64,000 nt of DNA from an uncultured Lachnotalea sp. (GTDB lineage Bacteria > Bacillota > Clostridia > Lachnospirales > Lachnospiraceae), in contig CAMSZT010000004.1 of assembly GCA_947066815.1 (NCBI GenBank), forward strand, positions 1 to 64,000, written 5' to 3'. The notes under the pieces were generated by a model that saw nothing but the letters and a program-made list of their open reading frames with translations, had not been told where the DNA came from and did not search any database. Each line of letters starts with the position of its first letter. Position 1 is the first letter of the stretch. A program made the position numbers and the translations under genes. Positions 15,090 to 24,364 of the stretch are shown in pieces.

Positions 15090-16085
15090 TTATTTCTTGC
15101 TGAGGTACTTTCTGATATCCAGGGCAACGGCCACGATGATGACAAGGCCCTGCACCACGTAGGTGTAGTCCGAAGGCACGCCGAGGAACTGCAGGCAGAC
15201 CTTTAAGAGCTCGAACACCAGCACGCCGACGAAGATGCCGGAGATGCGGCCGATACCGCCGTTGGTGGAGACGCCGCCGATGGTACACGCGGCGATGGCC
15301 TCCAGCTCATAGCCCTGTCCGGCATTGACAGTCGCGCCGCCGGTCTTTGCCGCCAGAAGGAAGCCCGCGCAGGCGTAGAGGACAGCAGCCAGCACGTAGA
15401 TCAGGATCTTGGTCTTGGTCACGTTGACACCGGAAACCTCCGCGGCCACTTCGTTTCCGCCGATGGCGTACATGTATTTGCCGTGTCTGGTCTTATTGTA
15501 GAGGAACCACATGAGGAAGCCCACGACCAGGGCGATGATCACCAGGTAAGGGAGCCATCCGGCCAGGATCTTGCCCTTGGCGATGTTGGTGTAATCCTCC
15601 CGGAATCCGCCCAGGGGAGTCGCCTTGGTGTAGATCAGGCAGATGCCGTATACCAGCTGCTGCATGCCAAGGGTCGCGATAAAGGGCGGAACCTTCAAGA
15701 TGGCGATAACCAGGCCGTTGATCAGGCCGAACACGGCCGTGATAGCGATGACAATGAGCAGCACCAGGAAGATGTTCATGTCTCCCAGGTTGGGGTAAAA
15801 CTTGCTGGCCGCGTCCGTCGTCTGCAGCAGGATACCGGAAAGGCAGGCGGAGAGGCCCACCAGACGGCCCGCGGAAAGGTCCGTGCCCTTCGTGATCAGA
15901 CAGCCGCTGACGCCGAGGGCGATGAACATGCGGACCGCCACGTTGGAAGCGGTGTTGGTGATGTTGCTCTTCCCGAAGAAATTGTCTTTAAGGACTGCCA
16001 CGACAATGACCAGGATCACCAACAGAATGATAATGCTGTTATTCTGCAGAAAATTCTTAATATCTTTTCCTGATTTCTTATTCAT
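15090..16085 (-). CDS. mglC: Galactose/methyl-galactoside ABC transporter permease
   Basis: A 331-aa polytopic permease of the MglC/RbsC class with about ten hydrophobic segments. Family hallmarks include the start of TM3 (GCLITKGTDLSAGRLVGLSA), PPFIATLGMQQLVYG, and the EAA-like loop AVGGNEVAAEVSGV-type stretch (here AIGGNEVAAEVSGV). It would form the membrane channel with MglA. A longer frame upstream is rejected because GGAGGAG lies seven bases before ATG 16085. It follows mglA by 14 bases. Confidence 0.93.
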   Translation of the reverse strand: MNKKSGKDIKNFLQNNSIIILLVILVIVVAVLKDNFFGKSNITNTASNVAVRMFIALGVSGCLITKGTDLSAGRLVGLSACLSGILLQTTDAASKFYPNLGDMNIFLVLLIVIAITAVFGLINGLVIAILKVPPFIATLGMQQLVYGICLIYTKATPLGGFREDYTNIAKGKILAGWLPYLVIIALVVGFLMWFLYNKTRHGKYMYAIGGNEVAAEVSGVNVTKTKILIYVLAAVLYACAGFLLAAKTGGATVNAGQGYELEAIAACTIGGVSTNGGIGRISGIFVGVLVFELLKVCLQFLGVPSDYTYVVQGLVIIVAVALDIRKYLSKK

Positions 16086-16099
16086 CTGCTTCTCCTCCT

Positions 16100-17611
16100 C
16101 TAATTGAACTTGGTCGCCAGGCTCATGATGTTCTCCTGGGTGGCGTCTTCCTTCGCCACCTCGCCGGTCACGCGTCCGTTGCACATGACGACGATCCGGT
16201 CAGACATGCCGATCAGCTCTGCCATCTCGGAAGAAATCATGATGATGCTCTTGCCCTGGGCCGCCAGTTCCGCCATAATGGTATAAATTTCGTACTTGGC
16301 GCCTACGTCGATTCCCCTGGTCGGCTCGTCCAGGATCAGCACGTCCGGGTCATTGGCCAGCCATCTGGAAATGATCACCTTCTGCTGGTTGCCGCCGGAG
16401 AGCGACTGGATCTGCGTCTTGTTGCTGGGAGTCTTGATGCTTAACTTGGCCACGTTTTCATTGACCAGGTCTTCAACCTTCTTGTCGTTGATCATGACGC
16501 CGAAGCTTAAATATTTATTGAGGGAGGATATGGCGACGTTGTCGGAAATCGAAAGCACGCCAAAAATGCCGGAGCCTCTCCGGTCCTCCGTGAGAAGGGC
16601 GATGCCGTTGTCGATGGCATCCTTGGGCCGTTTGATCTTCAGTTTCTGCCCCTTGTATTCCACTTCCCCGTCCACGATCGCCCGGACGCCGAAGATGGCC
16701 TCCACCAGCTCCGTCCTCTGGGCGCCCACCAGGCCGCCGATCCCTAAGATCTCGCCTTTTCTCAGTTCGAATCCGCAGTCCTTGAAGGATTTGTCGTGGA
16801 TGCTGGTAAAGCCGGAGACCTTGAGGACCACCTCGCCCGGCTCGTTGTGCTTGGGCGGATAGAGGTTGGTCAGTTCCCGTCCTACCATCTTGGTGATGAT
16901 CATATCGGTGGTCAGCTCCTTGGCTTCCCAGGTACCGATATACTGTCCGTCCCGCATGATGGAGACGTCGTCGGAGATCCTAAGGATCTCATCCATCTTG
17001 TGGGAGATATAGATAATGGATACGCCCTTGTCCCTGAGATCGTCGATGATGCGGAACAGCGCCTCCACCTCATTGGCGGTGAGGGAGGACGTGGGCTCAT
17101 CCAGGATAACCACTTTTGCGTTCATGGAAACGGCCTTCGCGATCTCCACCGACTGCATCTGGGACACCGAGAGGGAGCCAAGCTTTGCCTTGGGGTCGTA
17201 TTCCATACGGACCTCTTTCAAAAGCCGTTCCGATTCCTCATACATTTTTTTATGGTCCACTACCGGGATAAATCCCAGGAGCTTCTTAAGCGGATAGCGG
17301 CCGCAGAAAATATTTTCTCCGATGCTCCGCTCCGGAATAGGCTGCAGCTCCTGGTGCACCATGGCGATCCCCTTATGCAGGGCATCGTCGGCATTGGCGA
17401 TCTGAACCTTCTCCCCGTCCAGATAAACCTCGCCCTCATCCATTTTATAGATTCCGAAGAGACATTTCATCAGCGTGGACTTTCCTGCGCCGTTCTCTCC
17501 CATGAGGGAATGGACCGTGCCCGGACGCACCTTCAAGGATACCTGGTCCAGGGCCTTGACGCCTGGAAAGCTTTTGCTGATCCCTTTCATCTCCAGTCTG
17601 TACTCAGCCAT
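16100..17611 (-). CDS. mglA: Galactose/methyl-galactoside ABC transporter ATP-binding protein
   Basis: A 503-aa protein with two fused ABC ATPase halves. The first has GENGAGKSTLMKC, LSVSQMQSVEIAKA and VVILDEPTSSL. The second has the usual degenerate Walker A of this family (GLVGAQRTELVEAIFG) and intact LSGGNQQKV and LILDEPTRGIDVGA. This layout is diagnostic of sugar importers MglA/RbsA/XylG. GGAGG lies seven bases before ATG 17611; TTG two codons earlier is too close to it. It is the middle gene of mglBAC. Galactose as substrate follows from the neighbouring MglB. Confidence 0.94.
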   Translation of the reverse strand: MAEYRLEMKGISKSFPGVKALDQVSLKVRPGTVHSLMGENGAGKSTLMKCLFGIYKMDEGEVYLDGEKVQIANADDALHKGIAMVHQELQPIPERSIGENIFCGRYPLKKLLGFIPVVDHKKMYEESERLLKEVRMEYDPKAKLGSLSVSQMQSVEIAKAVSMNAKVVILDEPTSSLTANEVEALFRIIDDLRDKGVSIIYISHKMDEILRISDDVSIMRDGQYIGTWEAKELTTDMIITKMVGRELTNLYPPKHNEPGEVVLKVSGFTSIHDKSFKDCGFELRKGEILGIGGLVGAQRTELVEAIFGVRAIVDGEVEYKGQKLKIKRPKDAIDNGIALLTEDRRGSGIFGVLSISDNVAISSLNKYLSFGVMINDKKVEDLVNENVAKLSIKTPSNKTQIQSLSGGNQQKVIISRWLANDPDVLILDEPTRGIDVGAKYEIYTIMAELAAQGKSIIMISSEMAELIGMSDRIVVMCNGRVTGEVAKEDATQENIMSLATKFN

Positions 17612-17700
17612 GCTCAAACCTCCTCTTTCAAGAATCGGGTGCGCCTGGGAGACGCACCCGACCTTTCTTTATTGATTCCCTGAAACAATCCGGAGAAGGA

Positions 17701-18801
17701 TCATTCGGTAACCTTTACGTAGTCAACGGTGTACTTGGTATCAACCTTCTCGCCGTTTGCCATCTTGATGGCAACGTCGGCCGCCGTGTGGGACTGTCCG
17801 ATGTGGTCGTTGAGGACCGTACCGGTCATCCTGCCCTCTTTGATGGCTGCGGTCGCCTCGTCCAGAGCGTCAACGCCTACCAGATAAATGTCCTCGTTCA
17901 TCTTGCGCTGCTCAGCCTCGATGGCCTCGATCGCGCCCAGAGCCATGGCGTCGTTGTTTGCGAACACGACCTCGATCTGATCGCCGAACTGTGCCAGAGC
18001 GTTGGCAGTCAGCTCCTGACCCTTGGCCTGGTCCCAGTCACCGCGCTGTGCGAAGAGCTCTTCCACTTCCGTACCTGCGTCGGTCAGAGCCTTCACGGAG
18101 AACTCGGTCCTGTACTGGGCGTCCACGTTCTCGGGATCGCCGATCAGCATGATATAGGAAACCTTGCCGTCGCCGTTGATGTCGCCCTTGTTGGGGGTGT
18201 CCAGGATGATCTCGCCCTGGAAGGTTCCGGACTGTCTCGCGTCGGCGCCGACATAGGTAGCTGCCACGCCTTCGCTCTCCCATCTCTCAAGCTCGGCCGC
18301 GTCGGGCTCACGGTTGATGAACACCGCGGGGATCCCGGCGTCCGCACAGGTCTTTGCCACGGTTTCGGTGGCGGAAGCCTGTACCAGGTTCAGGATCAGC
18401 ACGTCCACGCCCTGGGAAATGAAGTTGTCGATCTGGTTGGTCTGCTCGGCCTGGTCACCCTTGCCGTCCACCACCGTAACCTCTGCGCCGTAGGTTTCCT
18501 TCAGGTATGTCTCAAGCTCCTGGCGGTACAGGGTCATGAAGTTGTCGTCAAACTTGTAGATGCAGACGCCGATCTTTAAGCCCTCGCCGCTTGCAGCCGC
18601 CTGGCTTTCCCCTGCCGCTTCCGTTGCGGCCTCTGTTCCTGCTTCCGTCGCTGCCTCGGTCTCTTTCGGCGCCTCGGTCGCCGCCTCAGTCTCCTTGGCC
18701 GCTTCCGTGGGAGCCTCGGTCTCCTTCGAATCTCCGCCGCCGCAGGCAGCCAGAGAGAAGACCATCGCAGATGCAAGTAATGCTGCTAATACTTTTCTCA
18801 T
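17701..18801 (-). CDS. mglB: Galactose/glucose-binding lipoprotein MglB
   Basis: A 366-aa solute-binding lipoprotein. Lipobox LAAC puts the lipidated Cys at residue 20. Residues about 25-72 are a low-complexity linker built on repeated T-E-A units (ETEAPTEAAKETEAATEAP and so on). The binding domain follows, with NNDAMALGAIEAIEA and the EF-hand-like calcium loop of galactose-binding proteins (DINGDGKVSY). It delivers sugar to MglAC and may also present it to the sensing proteins encoded upstream. A terminator separates it from the upstream gene, so it likely has its own start of transcription. Confidence 0.93.
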   Translation of the reverse strand: MRKVLAALLASAMVFSLAACGGGDSKETEAPTEAAKETEAATEAPKETEAATEAGTEAATEAAGESQAAASGEGLKIGVCIYKFDDNFMTLYRQELETYLKETYGAEVTVVDGKGDQAEQTNQIDNFISQGVDVLILNLVQASATETVAKTCADAGIPAVFINREPDAAELERWESEGVAATYVGADARQSGTFQGEIILDTPNKGDINGDGKVSYIMLIGDPENVDAQYRTEFSVKALTDAGTEVEELFAQRGDWDQAKGQELTANALAQFGDQIEVVFANNDAMALGAIEAIEAEQRKMNEDIYLVGVDALDEATAAIKEGRMTGTVLNDHIGQSHTAADVAIKMANGEKVDTKYTVDYVKVTE

Positions 18802-18849
18802 GTTTCTCCTCCTATAATGTGTTTTTTGTTTCTTACGACAATATCATAT

Positions 18850-18888
18850 AAAAAAGACAGCAGGATTTCTATACAAAATTCTACTGTC
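18850..18888 (-). terminator. Terminator between the sensing operon and mglB
   Basis: On the minus strand a 13-bp stem (18888-18876 with 18868-18856, 11 Watson-Crick pairs) and seven-base loop are followed by TTTTTT and ATAT. It lies after the anchored binding-protein gene and about 50 bp before mglB, partly separating regulator and transporter expression. Confidence 0.75.
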
Positions 18889-18923
18889 AGTCTTAGAATT
18901 TATTCGATTTTTATGCAATTCCT

Positions 18924-19988
18924 CTAATTTTCTTCTTTTCCTTCTTCTTCCAGCCGCCGGATCTTACCGTCACAGTTGACGCTGTACATGGGGATCCGGA
19001 TGGACTTGTCCTCCCGGATGTCGAGGCCGTCCAGCGCTTCTCTCCTCGCCATCCGTTCCGCCAGGTCCAGGATGACCCTGGCGTAATCCTCCTGTCCGGC
19101 CACGATGGTCCCGATCATCTTTTGCGACTCTACCGCCGCGAGCCCCTCCGGCGTGCCGTCGATCCCCACAATATTGGAAAATTTCACATGCCAGTTTTCC
19201 ACGGCGTCGATGGCCCCCAGAGCCATGTCGTCGTTGTTGCTGATGATGAGCTCGATCTCGCTTCCGTACTCCTTTAACCACTGGGTGGTCAGCGCCTCGG
19301 CCTGGCTGCGGACCCAGTTGGCGATCCCCCCGTCCAGCCGCTCCAGGGAGATTCCCGCATCCACCAGAGTCTGCACGGAGTATTCGGTGCGGATCAGGGA
19401 ATCCTGATGGCGGCTCTCCCCCTCCAAAAGTACATACTGGATCACGCCGTCCTGATTCTTGTCCAGCTTTTCCGGATATTTTTTATAAAAGTCCACCACC
19501 AGAAGCCCCTCCAGCGTTCCGCTCTCCTTCGCGTCGGAGCCCACATAGTAGAGCCTGTCCCACTGCTGCAGATCCTCCGCCACTGGCTCCCGGTTGAAAA
19601 ACACCACCGGAACGTCCGCCGCCTTTGCCTTCTCGATGACAATGGCCGCCTCGGTCCGGTCCACCAGGTTCACACAAAGTACGTCATAATCTAAAGACAG
19701 ATATTTGTCGATCTGTTCATTCTGAATGCTCTGATTCTCCTCCGCATAGGCAAAGTCCATACGGATCCGGCTGCCCTTCTCCCGCTCATCGTCTTTGAAC
19801 TGCCGCTTCATCTCCTCCACAATGCCGCTCACGAAAGTGTCGTCCTCCTTATAGATCAGCACCCCGATCTTCAGGATCTCCGACTTTTCCATCCGGCTGC
19901 GGCTGTTACCGATCCAGACCGCTACAGCGGCGGCCGCTGCCAGGAGCACTCCCGCTGCCAGAAAGACCATCTGTTTTTTCCTTTTCAC
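18924..19988 (-). CDS. Membrane-anchored galactose-binding-protein-like sugar sensor
   Basis: A 354-aa relative of MglB that keeps the sugar-binding fold (FNREPVAEDLQQWD, VGSDAKESGTLEG, ISNNDDMALGAIDAVEN) and the calcium loop DKNQDGVIQY. In place of a lipobox it has an uncleaved hydrophobic N-terminal segment (about residues 8-26), so it is tethered rather than released. The start is GTG 19988, seven bases after GGGGGG; the longer frame overlaps the upstream gene. Its position after a YesM-type kinase and YesN-type regulator resembles clostridial XylFII-LytS systems, in which a tethered binding protein feeds a kinase. That role is inferred. Confidence 0.85.
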   Translation of the reverse strand: MKRKKQMVFLAAGVLLAAAAAVAVWIGNSRSRMEKSEILKIGVLIYKEDDTFVSGIVEEMKRQFKDDEREKGSRIRMDFAYAEENQSIQNEQIDKYLSLDYDVLCVNLVDRTEAAIVIEKAKAADVPVVFFNREPVAEDLQQWDRLYYVGSDAKESGTLEGLLVVDFYKKYPEKLDKNQDGVIQYVLLEGESRHQDSLIRTEYSVQTLVDAGISLERLDGGIANWVRSQAEALTTQWLKEYGSEIELIISNNDDMALGAIDAVENWHVKFSNIVGIDGTPEGLAAVESQKMIGTIVAGQEDYARVILDLAERMARREALDGLDIREDKSIRIPMYSVNCDGKIRRLEEEGKEEN

Positions 19989-20001
19989 CTCGCATCCCCC
20001 C

Positions 20002-20922
20002 TTACGATGCCGGAAATAAAAGCTTCTGATACCGGCCCTGATAGATCCGTTCCCTCCTGATCTCATAATAGGCGAGAACGGTTTCCTCCCCTTCCCCCTC
20101 TTTCTTGATCTCCTGGACAGCCGCCTTAAGGCTCAGGTATCCCTCGTCGTAGCTGTTGATATACATCAAAAGCTCCAGCTCTCCGTCGTCCAGATATTTA
20201 AGGAGCTGATCGGAGGATCCGAATCCGTAAACTTTCTTTCCATAATAATAGAACATCCCGTCCACGCAAAGCTCCATGGTCAGCGAATCGTCCAAGGCGG
20301 CGACAGCTTCGATCCCCTGCCAGAAATAGGTCTCCGGCTGTTCCCCGGTGACCGTACAGGAGATCCCGGAGGCCTCAAAGGCCCGGAGCATCCCCTCCAG
20401 CCGGTCCTTGATAAAGCTCTGGGTCCCGTCTCCCGTATAGACGACGCATTTTTCCACGCCGTCCTTTTTCATGGCCATGCCAAGATCATAACCCATGGTT
20501 TTCTGGTCCGCGGCGATCTCCCTTCTTACCTTCCCGCTCTCAAGCCTCCCCCCGATCAGGATCAGAGGCACATTCAGAGAAGCCTCCTCCAGGGCCTCCA
20601 AAAGCTCCCCATCTCCCGCCGGGGACAGGACAATGGCCTGCGCGCCATCTGCGATCTCCCGCTCCATGAGCTCCACCTGCTGCCTCACGTCATTCCGGTC
20701 ATACAGGGTTACGAAGTTCACCTCCGCATTGTATTCGGAAGCCGCCTGGTCCATGCCCATCTTAAACTTTTTCCACTGGACATCGTCCGTATCATGGACG
20801 ATCACCGAGATCGTCACCGCCGCCTCTTCCTGCCCGAAAAATCCCCACAGAAAGGTGACCGCCAGTGAGACCGCAAGGGCGGCCGCCAGCACATACATGA
20901 GCACCCGTTCTATTTTCCCCAT
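20002..20922 (-). CDS. Second membrane-anchored periplasmic-binding-fold protein
   Basis: A 306-aa LacI/RbsB-type type 1 binding-fold protein with an N-terminal transmembrane anchor (about 8-28) and no lipobox. Recognisable blocks are SVIVHDTDDVQWKKFKMGMD, AIVLSPAGDGELLEALEEA and VPLILIGGRL. The C-terminal half is diverged and lacks the NND-MALG motif, so it may not bind the same ligand. It overlaps the kinase gene by 13 bases and lies 13 bases before the MglB-like sensor gene, so both are in one regulatory operon. It is likely an accessory sensor for the kinase; the ligand is unknown. Confidence 0.8.
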   Translation of the reverse strand: MGKIERVLMYVLAAALAVSLAVTFLWGFFGQEEAAVTISVIVHDTDDVQWKKFKMGMDQAASEYNAEVNFVTLYDRNDVRQQVELMEREIADGAQAIVLSPAGDGELLEALEEASLNVPLILIGGRLESGKVRREIAADQKTMGYDLGMAMKKDGVEKCVVYTGDGTQSFIKDRLEGMLRAFEASGISCTVTGEQPETYFWQGIEAVAALDDSLTMELCVDGMFYYYGKKVYGFGSSDQLLKYLDDGELELLMYINSYDEGYLSLKAAVQEIKKEGEGEETVLAYYEIRRERIYQGRYQKLLFPAS

Positions 20923-22718
20923 CGATCCACCTCCTCTCTGTAAGCCATCGCCGGAATATGGATGGTGACCGTGGTCCCCTCGTCCGGCTCACTCTCGATC
21001 TGAAGGCCATAGCTTTCCCCGAAATACAGCCGGATCCTCTCATTGACATTGCTGAATCCGATCCCGGAACCCCTGGTCCTGGGCAGGATCTCCCCTTTCA
21101 AGAGCGCTTCTATGGTCTCTTCCGTCATGCCGAGGCCATTGTCGCTCACACTGATAAAAACATCTTCCCCCTCTTTGCGGGCCCGCACGTCGATCCGCCC
21201 GTCCTCGTCCATAAATTCGATCCCGTGATAAAGGGCATTTTCCACCAGCGGTTGCGCCACCAGCTTGATGGTGGACAGGGCACAGACCTCCTCCTCCGCC
21301 TCCACAGAAAACTCGAATTTATTTTTAAACCGCATCTGCTGGATGGTCAGGTAATTGCGCACGTGCTCCAGCTCGTCCCGGATAGGGATGATATTCCGCC
21401 CTTTGCTCAGGCTGATCCGGAACAGCCTGGCCAGGGACGTCACAATGCGGACCGCGTCCTGGGACTGTTCGTTTTCGATCATCCACACGATAATGTCCAG
21501 CGTATTGTACAGAAAATGGGGGTTGATCTGGGATTGAAGGGCATCCAGCTCGCTCTTCCTCTTGGATTCATGCTCCGCCACCGTGGCCTCCATCAGACGC
21601 TTCATCTCATCCACCATGTCCTGGATCGCCCGGCCCAGATGCATGACCTCATAAGAACCGCCCGTATAGATCACCGCCTCCAGATTTCCCTCCTCCATCT
21701 CGTGGACACTCTTTTCCAGTCTGCGGATGGGATCCGTCAGCATGGAGGAGACCCTGGAATTGACTATCACCAGTACCAGAAGCAGCGCCAGGATGATGCA
21801 GGCGATAAACATCCGGTTCTGAAAGGTGTTGAAGGAAACCCCCCAGCCGGGCATGACCCCCACCAGCTTCCACCCGGTGTAGCCCACCGTTTTCACAGTC
21901 AGGACCCGTTCTTCCCCCTCAAAAGTTTCTTTATGGTTCCCGTCCGGAAGTACCGCGGCCTGAAGGTTGCTTTCTTTTTCCAGACCGGAAAAGATCAGCT
22001 GTTTTTTGGGATGATAGATGATATCCCCCTCCCGGTCCGTCAGATAGATATAACCGCCGTTCCCCAGGGTCGCCTTGCTCATGATCTGTTCCAGTCCGCT
22101 GTACTTGAGATTGATCAGAAGGACTCCCTGCTGGATACTCTTGTCCCTGGTGATCTCCACCGAGCTGCTCAAGGGGATCACCCATTTGAAAGGATTTGCC
22201 GTATCCAAAAACACGCTCTGGATCATAGGATTGAAAAAGTGGAGATCCTCTGTCTTCTGCACCGACTTTACAAACCACTCCTGCCCCATGATATTGACGT
22301 TCTGCTTGGGAGTGGCCGGCGGCGCCGTGGCCAGGACCTTACCTGTCATGGAGAAGATCGCCATGTTTTCCACGCTGCTCTGGTTCGCCTCATAGAGAAG
22401 CTGCAGCTTTTCCGTCACAGCCCCGTCGTCCAGGTTTTTATTTTTGATGACATTATAATAGAAGGCATCCGAGAGCCTCATCTTTTCCCGCAGGTAGGTT
22501 TCCATGGCCTGGTTGATCTGAGAGACCAAAATCTGGTTCTCCGAGAGCATACTCTCCTCCAGCTGGCCGGAAAACCGGCGATAGAAGAAAAACGCCGTCA
22601 GCATCACCACCAGCACCGCGCTGACCGTGAAGGTCAGAAAGACACTGTAGCGGATGCTGCTCCTCCCGTGGATGCCTGAAATCCGGACCAGAAAGCCATT
22701 TTTCTTTCTTTTCCTCAT
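20910..22718 (-). CDS. YesM-type sensor histidine kinase
   Basis: A 602-aa membrane kinase. TM1 lies near residues 25-50, then an extracellular Cache-like sensor domain to about 285, TM2 near 290-312, HAMP, the His_kinase domain with LQSQINPHFLYNTLDIIVWM (phospho-acceptor His) and an HATPase domain with SVSDNGLGM and GSGIGFSNVNER. Start ATG 22718 lies four bases after the regulator stop codon; a longer frame inside that gene is unlikely. It pairs with the adjacent YesN-type regulator. Two tethered sugar-binding proteins are encoded next, which suggests sugar input. Confidence 0.92.
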   Translation of the reverse strand: MRKRKKNGFLVRISGIHGRSSIRYSVFLTFTVSAVLVVMLTAFFFYRRFSGQLEESMLSENQILVSQINQAMETYLREKMRLSDAFYYNVIKNKNLDDGAVTEKLQLLYEANQSSVENMAIFSMTGKVLATAPPATPKQNVNIMGQEWFVKSVQKTEDLHFFNPMIQSVFLDTANPFKWVIPLSSSVEITRDKSIQQGVLLINLKYSGLEQIMSKATLGNGGYIYLTDREGDIIYHPKKQLIFSGLEKESNLQAAVLPDGNHKETFEGEERVLTVKTVGYTGWKLVGVMPGWGVSFNTFQNRMFIACIILALLLVLVIVNSRVSSMLTDPIRRLEKSVHEMEEGNLEAVIYTGGSYEVMHLGRAIQDMVDEMKRLMEATVAEHESKRKSELDALQSQINPHFLYNTLDIIVWMIENEQSQDAVRIVTSLARLFRISLSKGRNIIPIRDELEHVRNYLTIQQMRFKNKFEFSVEAEEEVCALSTIKLVAQPLVENALYHGIEFMDEDGRIDVRARKEGEDVFISVSDNGLGMTEETIEALLKGEILPRTRGSGIGFSNVNERIRLYFGESYGLQIESEPDEGTTVTIHIPAMAYREEVDRWGK

Positions 22719-22722
22719 AGGC

Positions 22723-24330
22723 CTACCTGCTCCGGTATTTGGTCGGCGAGACGCCGAACCGTTTTTTAAACACATAGCTGAAATAGTTGGCCTCCGGATA
22801 ACCCACCTTGGAGGCGATCAGATAGGTCTTATCCTCCGTGGTCTGCAAAAGCTCCACCGCCTTGGCAAGACGCACCTCCGTCAGATAGTTCACGTAGCTG
22901 CTCCCCGTCTCCTGTTTGAAGATCGTTGAAAAATAAGAGGGGCTCAGATGAAGCTCCTGACAGATCCTGTCCACGGAAAGCCCCGGATCCGCATAATTCC
23001 TTTCGATATATTCTCTGGCCTCATCCACCGTATTCCTGGTGGTCAGCGCCCGCTTTTCCTCAATGGCAAGGCTTAAATTCATACAGGTATCAAAAAGCCA
23101 GCCGGAGAGCTCCCCCGCACTCTGAAAGGCCGTGATCAGCTCCAGATAGTTTCCGCCGTGTCCCACGACCTGTTCCATGGAGAGACCGTACTTTTCCACG
23201 ATCTGAGTCACCGTGTTCAAAAGCCCGATCATATAGAGCTGCTCGTTTCTGGCCAGAGCGTCCGTCTCCTCGGCCCGCTCCACGATGGCCTCCACCGCCG
23301 CCCGGACCTTCTTCTCCTCGCCGCCCCCGAAGGTGGCCGCTTTGGTGAGGAGCGCCGCCTCCTCACTTCCAAAGCACACCGGCGCCGACACGGAATCATC
23401 CACATCCTGATAGCAGATCACCCGGCCGCTTCCCAGGATCGCCCGGTATTCCAGGGCGGAAAATGCTTCCCGGTAGGATTCCGGGATCCTCTGGTATCCC
23501 TCCCCCGTTCCGCCAAGCCCCACCGTCAGGCTGACGCCGAAGATCCGCTGGCATTTCCGGCAGGCGCTCTCCAAAATATCCAGAAGCCCGGAGGCCTCCT
23601 GCTCCCTATCCATGGAAATGATCAGGATCAGATAGGTCTTGTAGGTCCAGATCACCGGGGCAAAATCCGCAAGCACCTGCTCCTCTAAAAATTTCCCCGC
23701 GGAGATCCTTAGCATCTCCTGCTCCCTTGTCGTCCGGTTCCCCTCAGGCGGGCGGCCGACTCTGGCCACGGCTGCCAGGTGAAAGCGTTTCTCCCTTCCG
23801 GGGATCTGAAGCTCCTCCAGATGTCCCTCCACGTCGCCTTCCTCAAAAAGCCCCCGGACGAAATCTGTCAGAAACCGTTCACGGATCATGGGGAGCATCT
23901 CCTCGTAGCTCTTCTTCAGCCGTTCCAGGCTTCTGTTCTCCGCCATCATGGTATCCAGCTCCCCTTTTACCCTGGCAAGCACCTGAGCCAGTTCCTCCGC
24001 GTTGACCGGCTTTAACACATACTCGATCACGTTGAGGCGGATGGCTTCCTTGGCATATTCAAATTCGTCAAATCCGGAAAAAAGGATCAGCTTGATGGGA
24101 GAATGCTTCTCCTGCAGCACCCTCCCAAGCTCCAGCCCGTCCATAAAGGGCATCTTGATGTCCGTGAGGATCACGTCCAGATCCAGGGTCTCGGCTTTTT
24201 CCAGCGCTTCGATCCCGTTTTCCGCATCGGCCGCCACCTCGAACCCCAGGCTCTCCCAGTCCATTTTTTTGACGATGGCCTTGCGGACTTCCTCCTCGTC
24301 GTCCACGATCATGATCTTGTAAAGTTCCAT
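22723..24330 (-). CDS. YesN-type response regulator with AraC DNA-binding domain
   Basis: A 535-aa regulator. Residues 3-120 form a receiver with Asp57 (VILTDIKMPFMDG). A long central linker region follows. The C-terminal 100 residues are two AraC helix-turn-helix motifs (LSVDRICQELHLSPSYFSTI, then IASKVGYPEANYFSYVFKKR). It would activate sugar uptake genes, most simply mglBAC downstream, when phosphorylated by the adjacent kinase. GGGAGG precedes ATG 24330. The frame can be extended 10 codons, not favoured. The upstream cysteine operon ends 34 bases before, so some read-through is possible. Confidence 0.92.
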   Translation of the reverse strand: MELYKIMIVDDEEEVRKAIVKKMDWESLGFEVAADAENGIEALEKAETLDLDVILTDIKMPFMDGLELGRVLQEKHSPIKLILFSGFDEFEYAKEAIRLNVIEYVLKPVNAEELAQVLARVKGELDTMMAENRSLERLKKSYEEMLPMIRERFLTDFVRGLFEEGDVEGHLEELQIPGREKRFHLAAVARVGRPPEGNRTTREQEMLRISAGKFLEEQVLADFAPVIWTYKTYLILIISMDREQEASGLLDILESACRKCQRIFGVSLTVGLGGTGEGYQRIPESYREAFSALEYRAILGSGRVICYQDVDDSVSAPVCFGSEEAALLTKAATFGGGEEKKVRAAVEAIVERAEETDALARNEQLYMIGLLNTVTQIVEKYGLSMEQVVGHGGNYLELITAFQSAGELSGWLFDTCMNLSLAIEEKRALTTRNTVDEAREYIERNYADPGLSVDRICQELHLSPSYFSTIFKQETGSSYVNYLTEVRLAKAVELLQTTEDKTYLIASKVGYPEANYFSYVFKKRFGVSPTKYRSR

Positions 24331-24364
24331 GGATCCGCCTCCCCCTTCGTCTTTGTCCAAACTC

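Noticed and set aside
20958-22679. 573-codon plus-strand ORF
   Set aside because: Antisense shadow of the histidine kinase gene; no protein-like composition or ribosome site.
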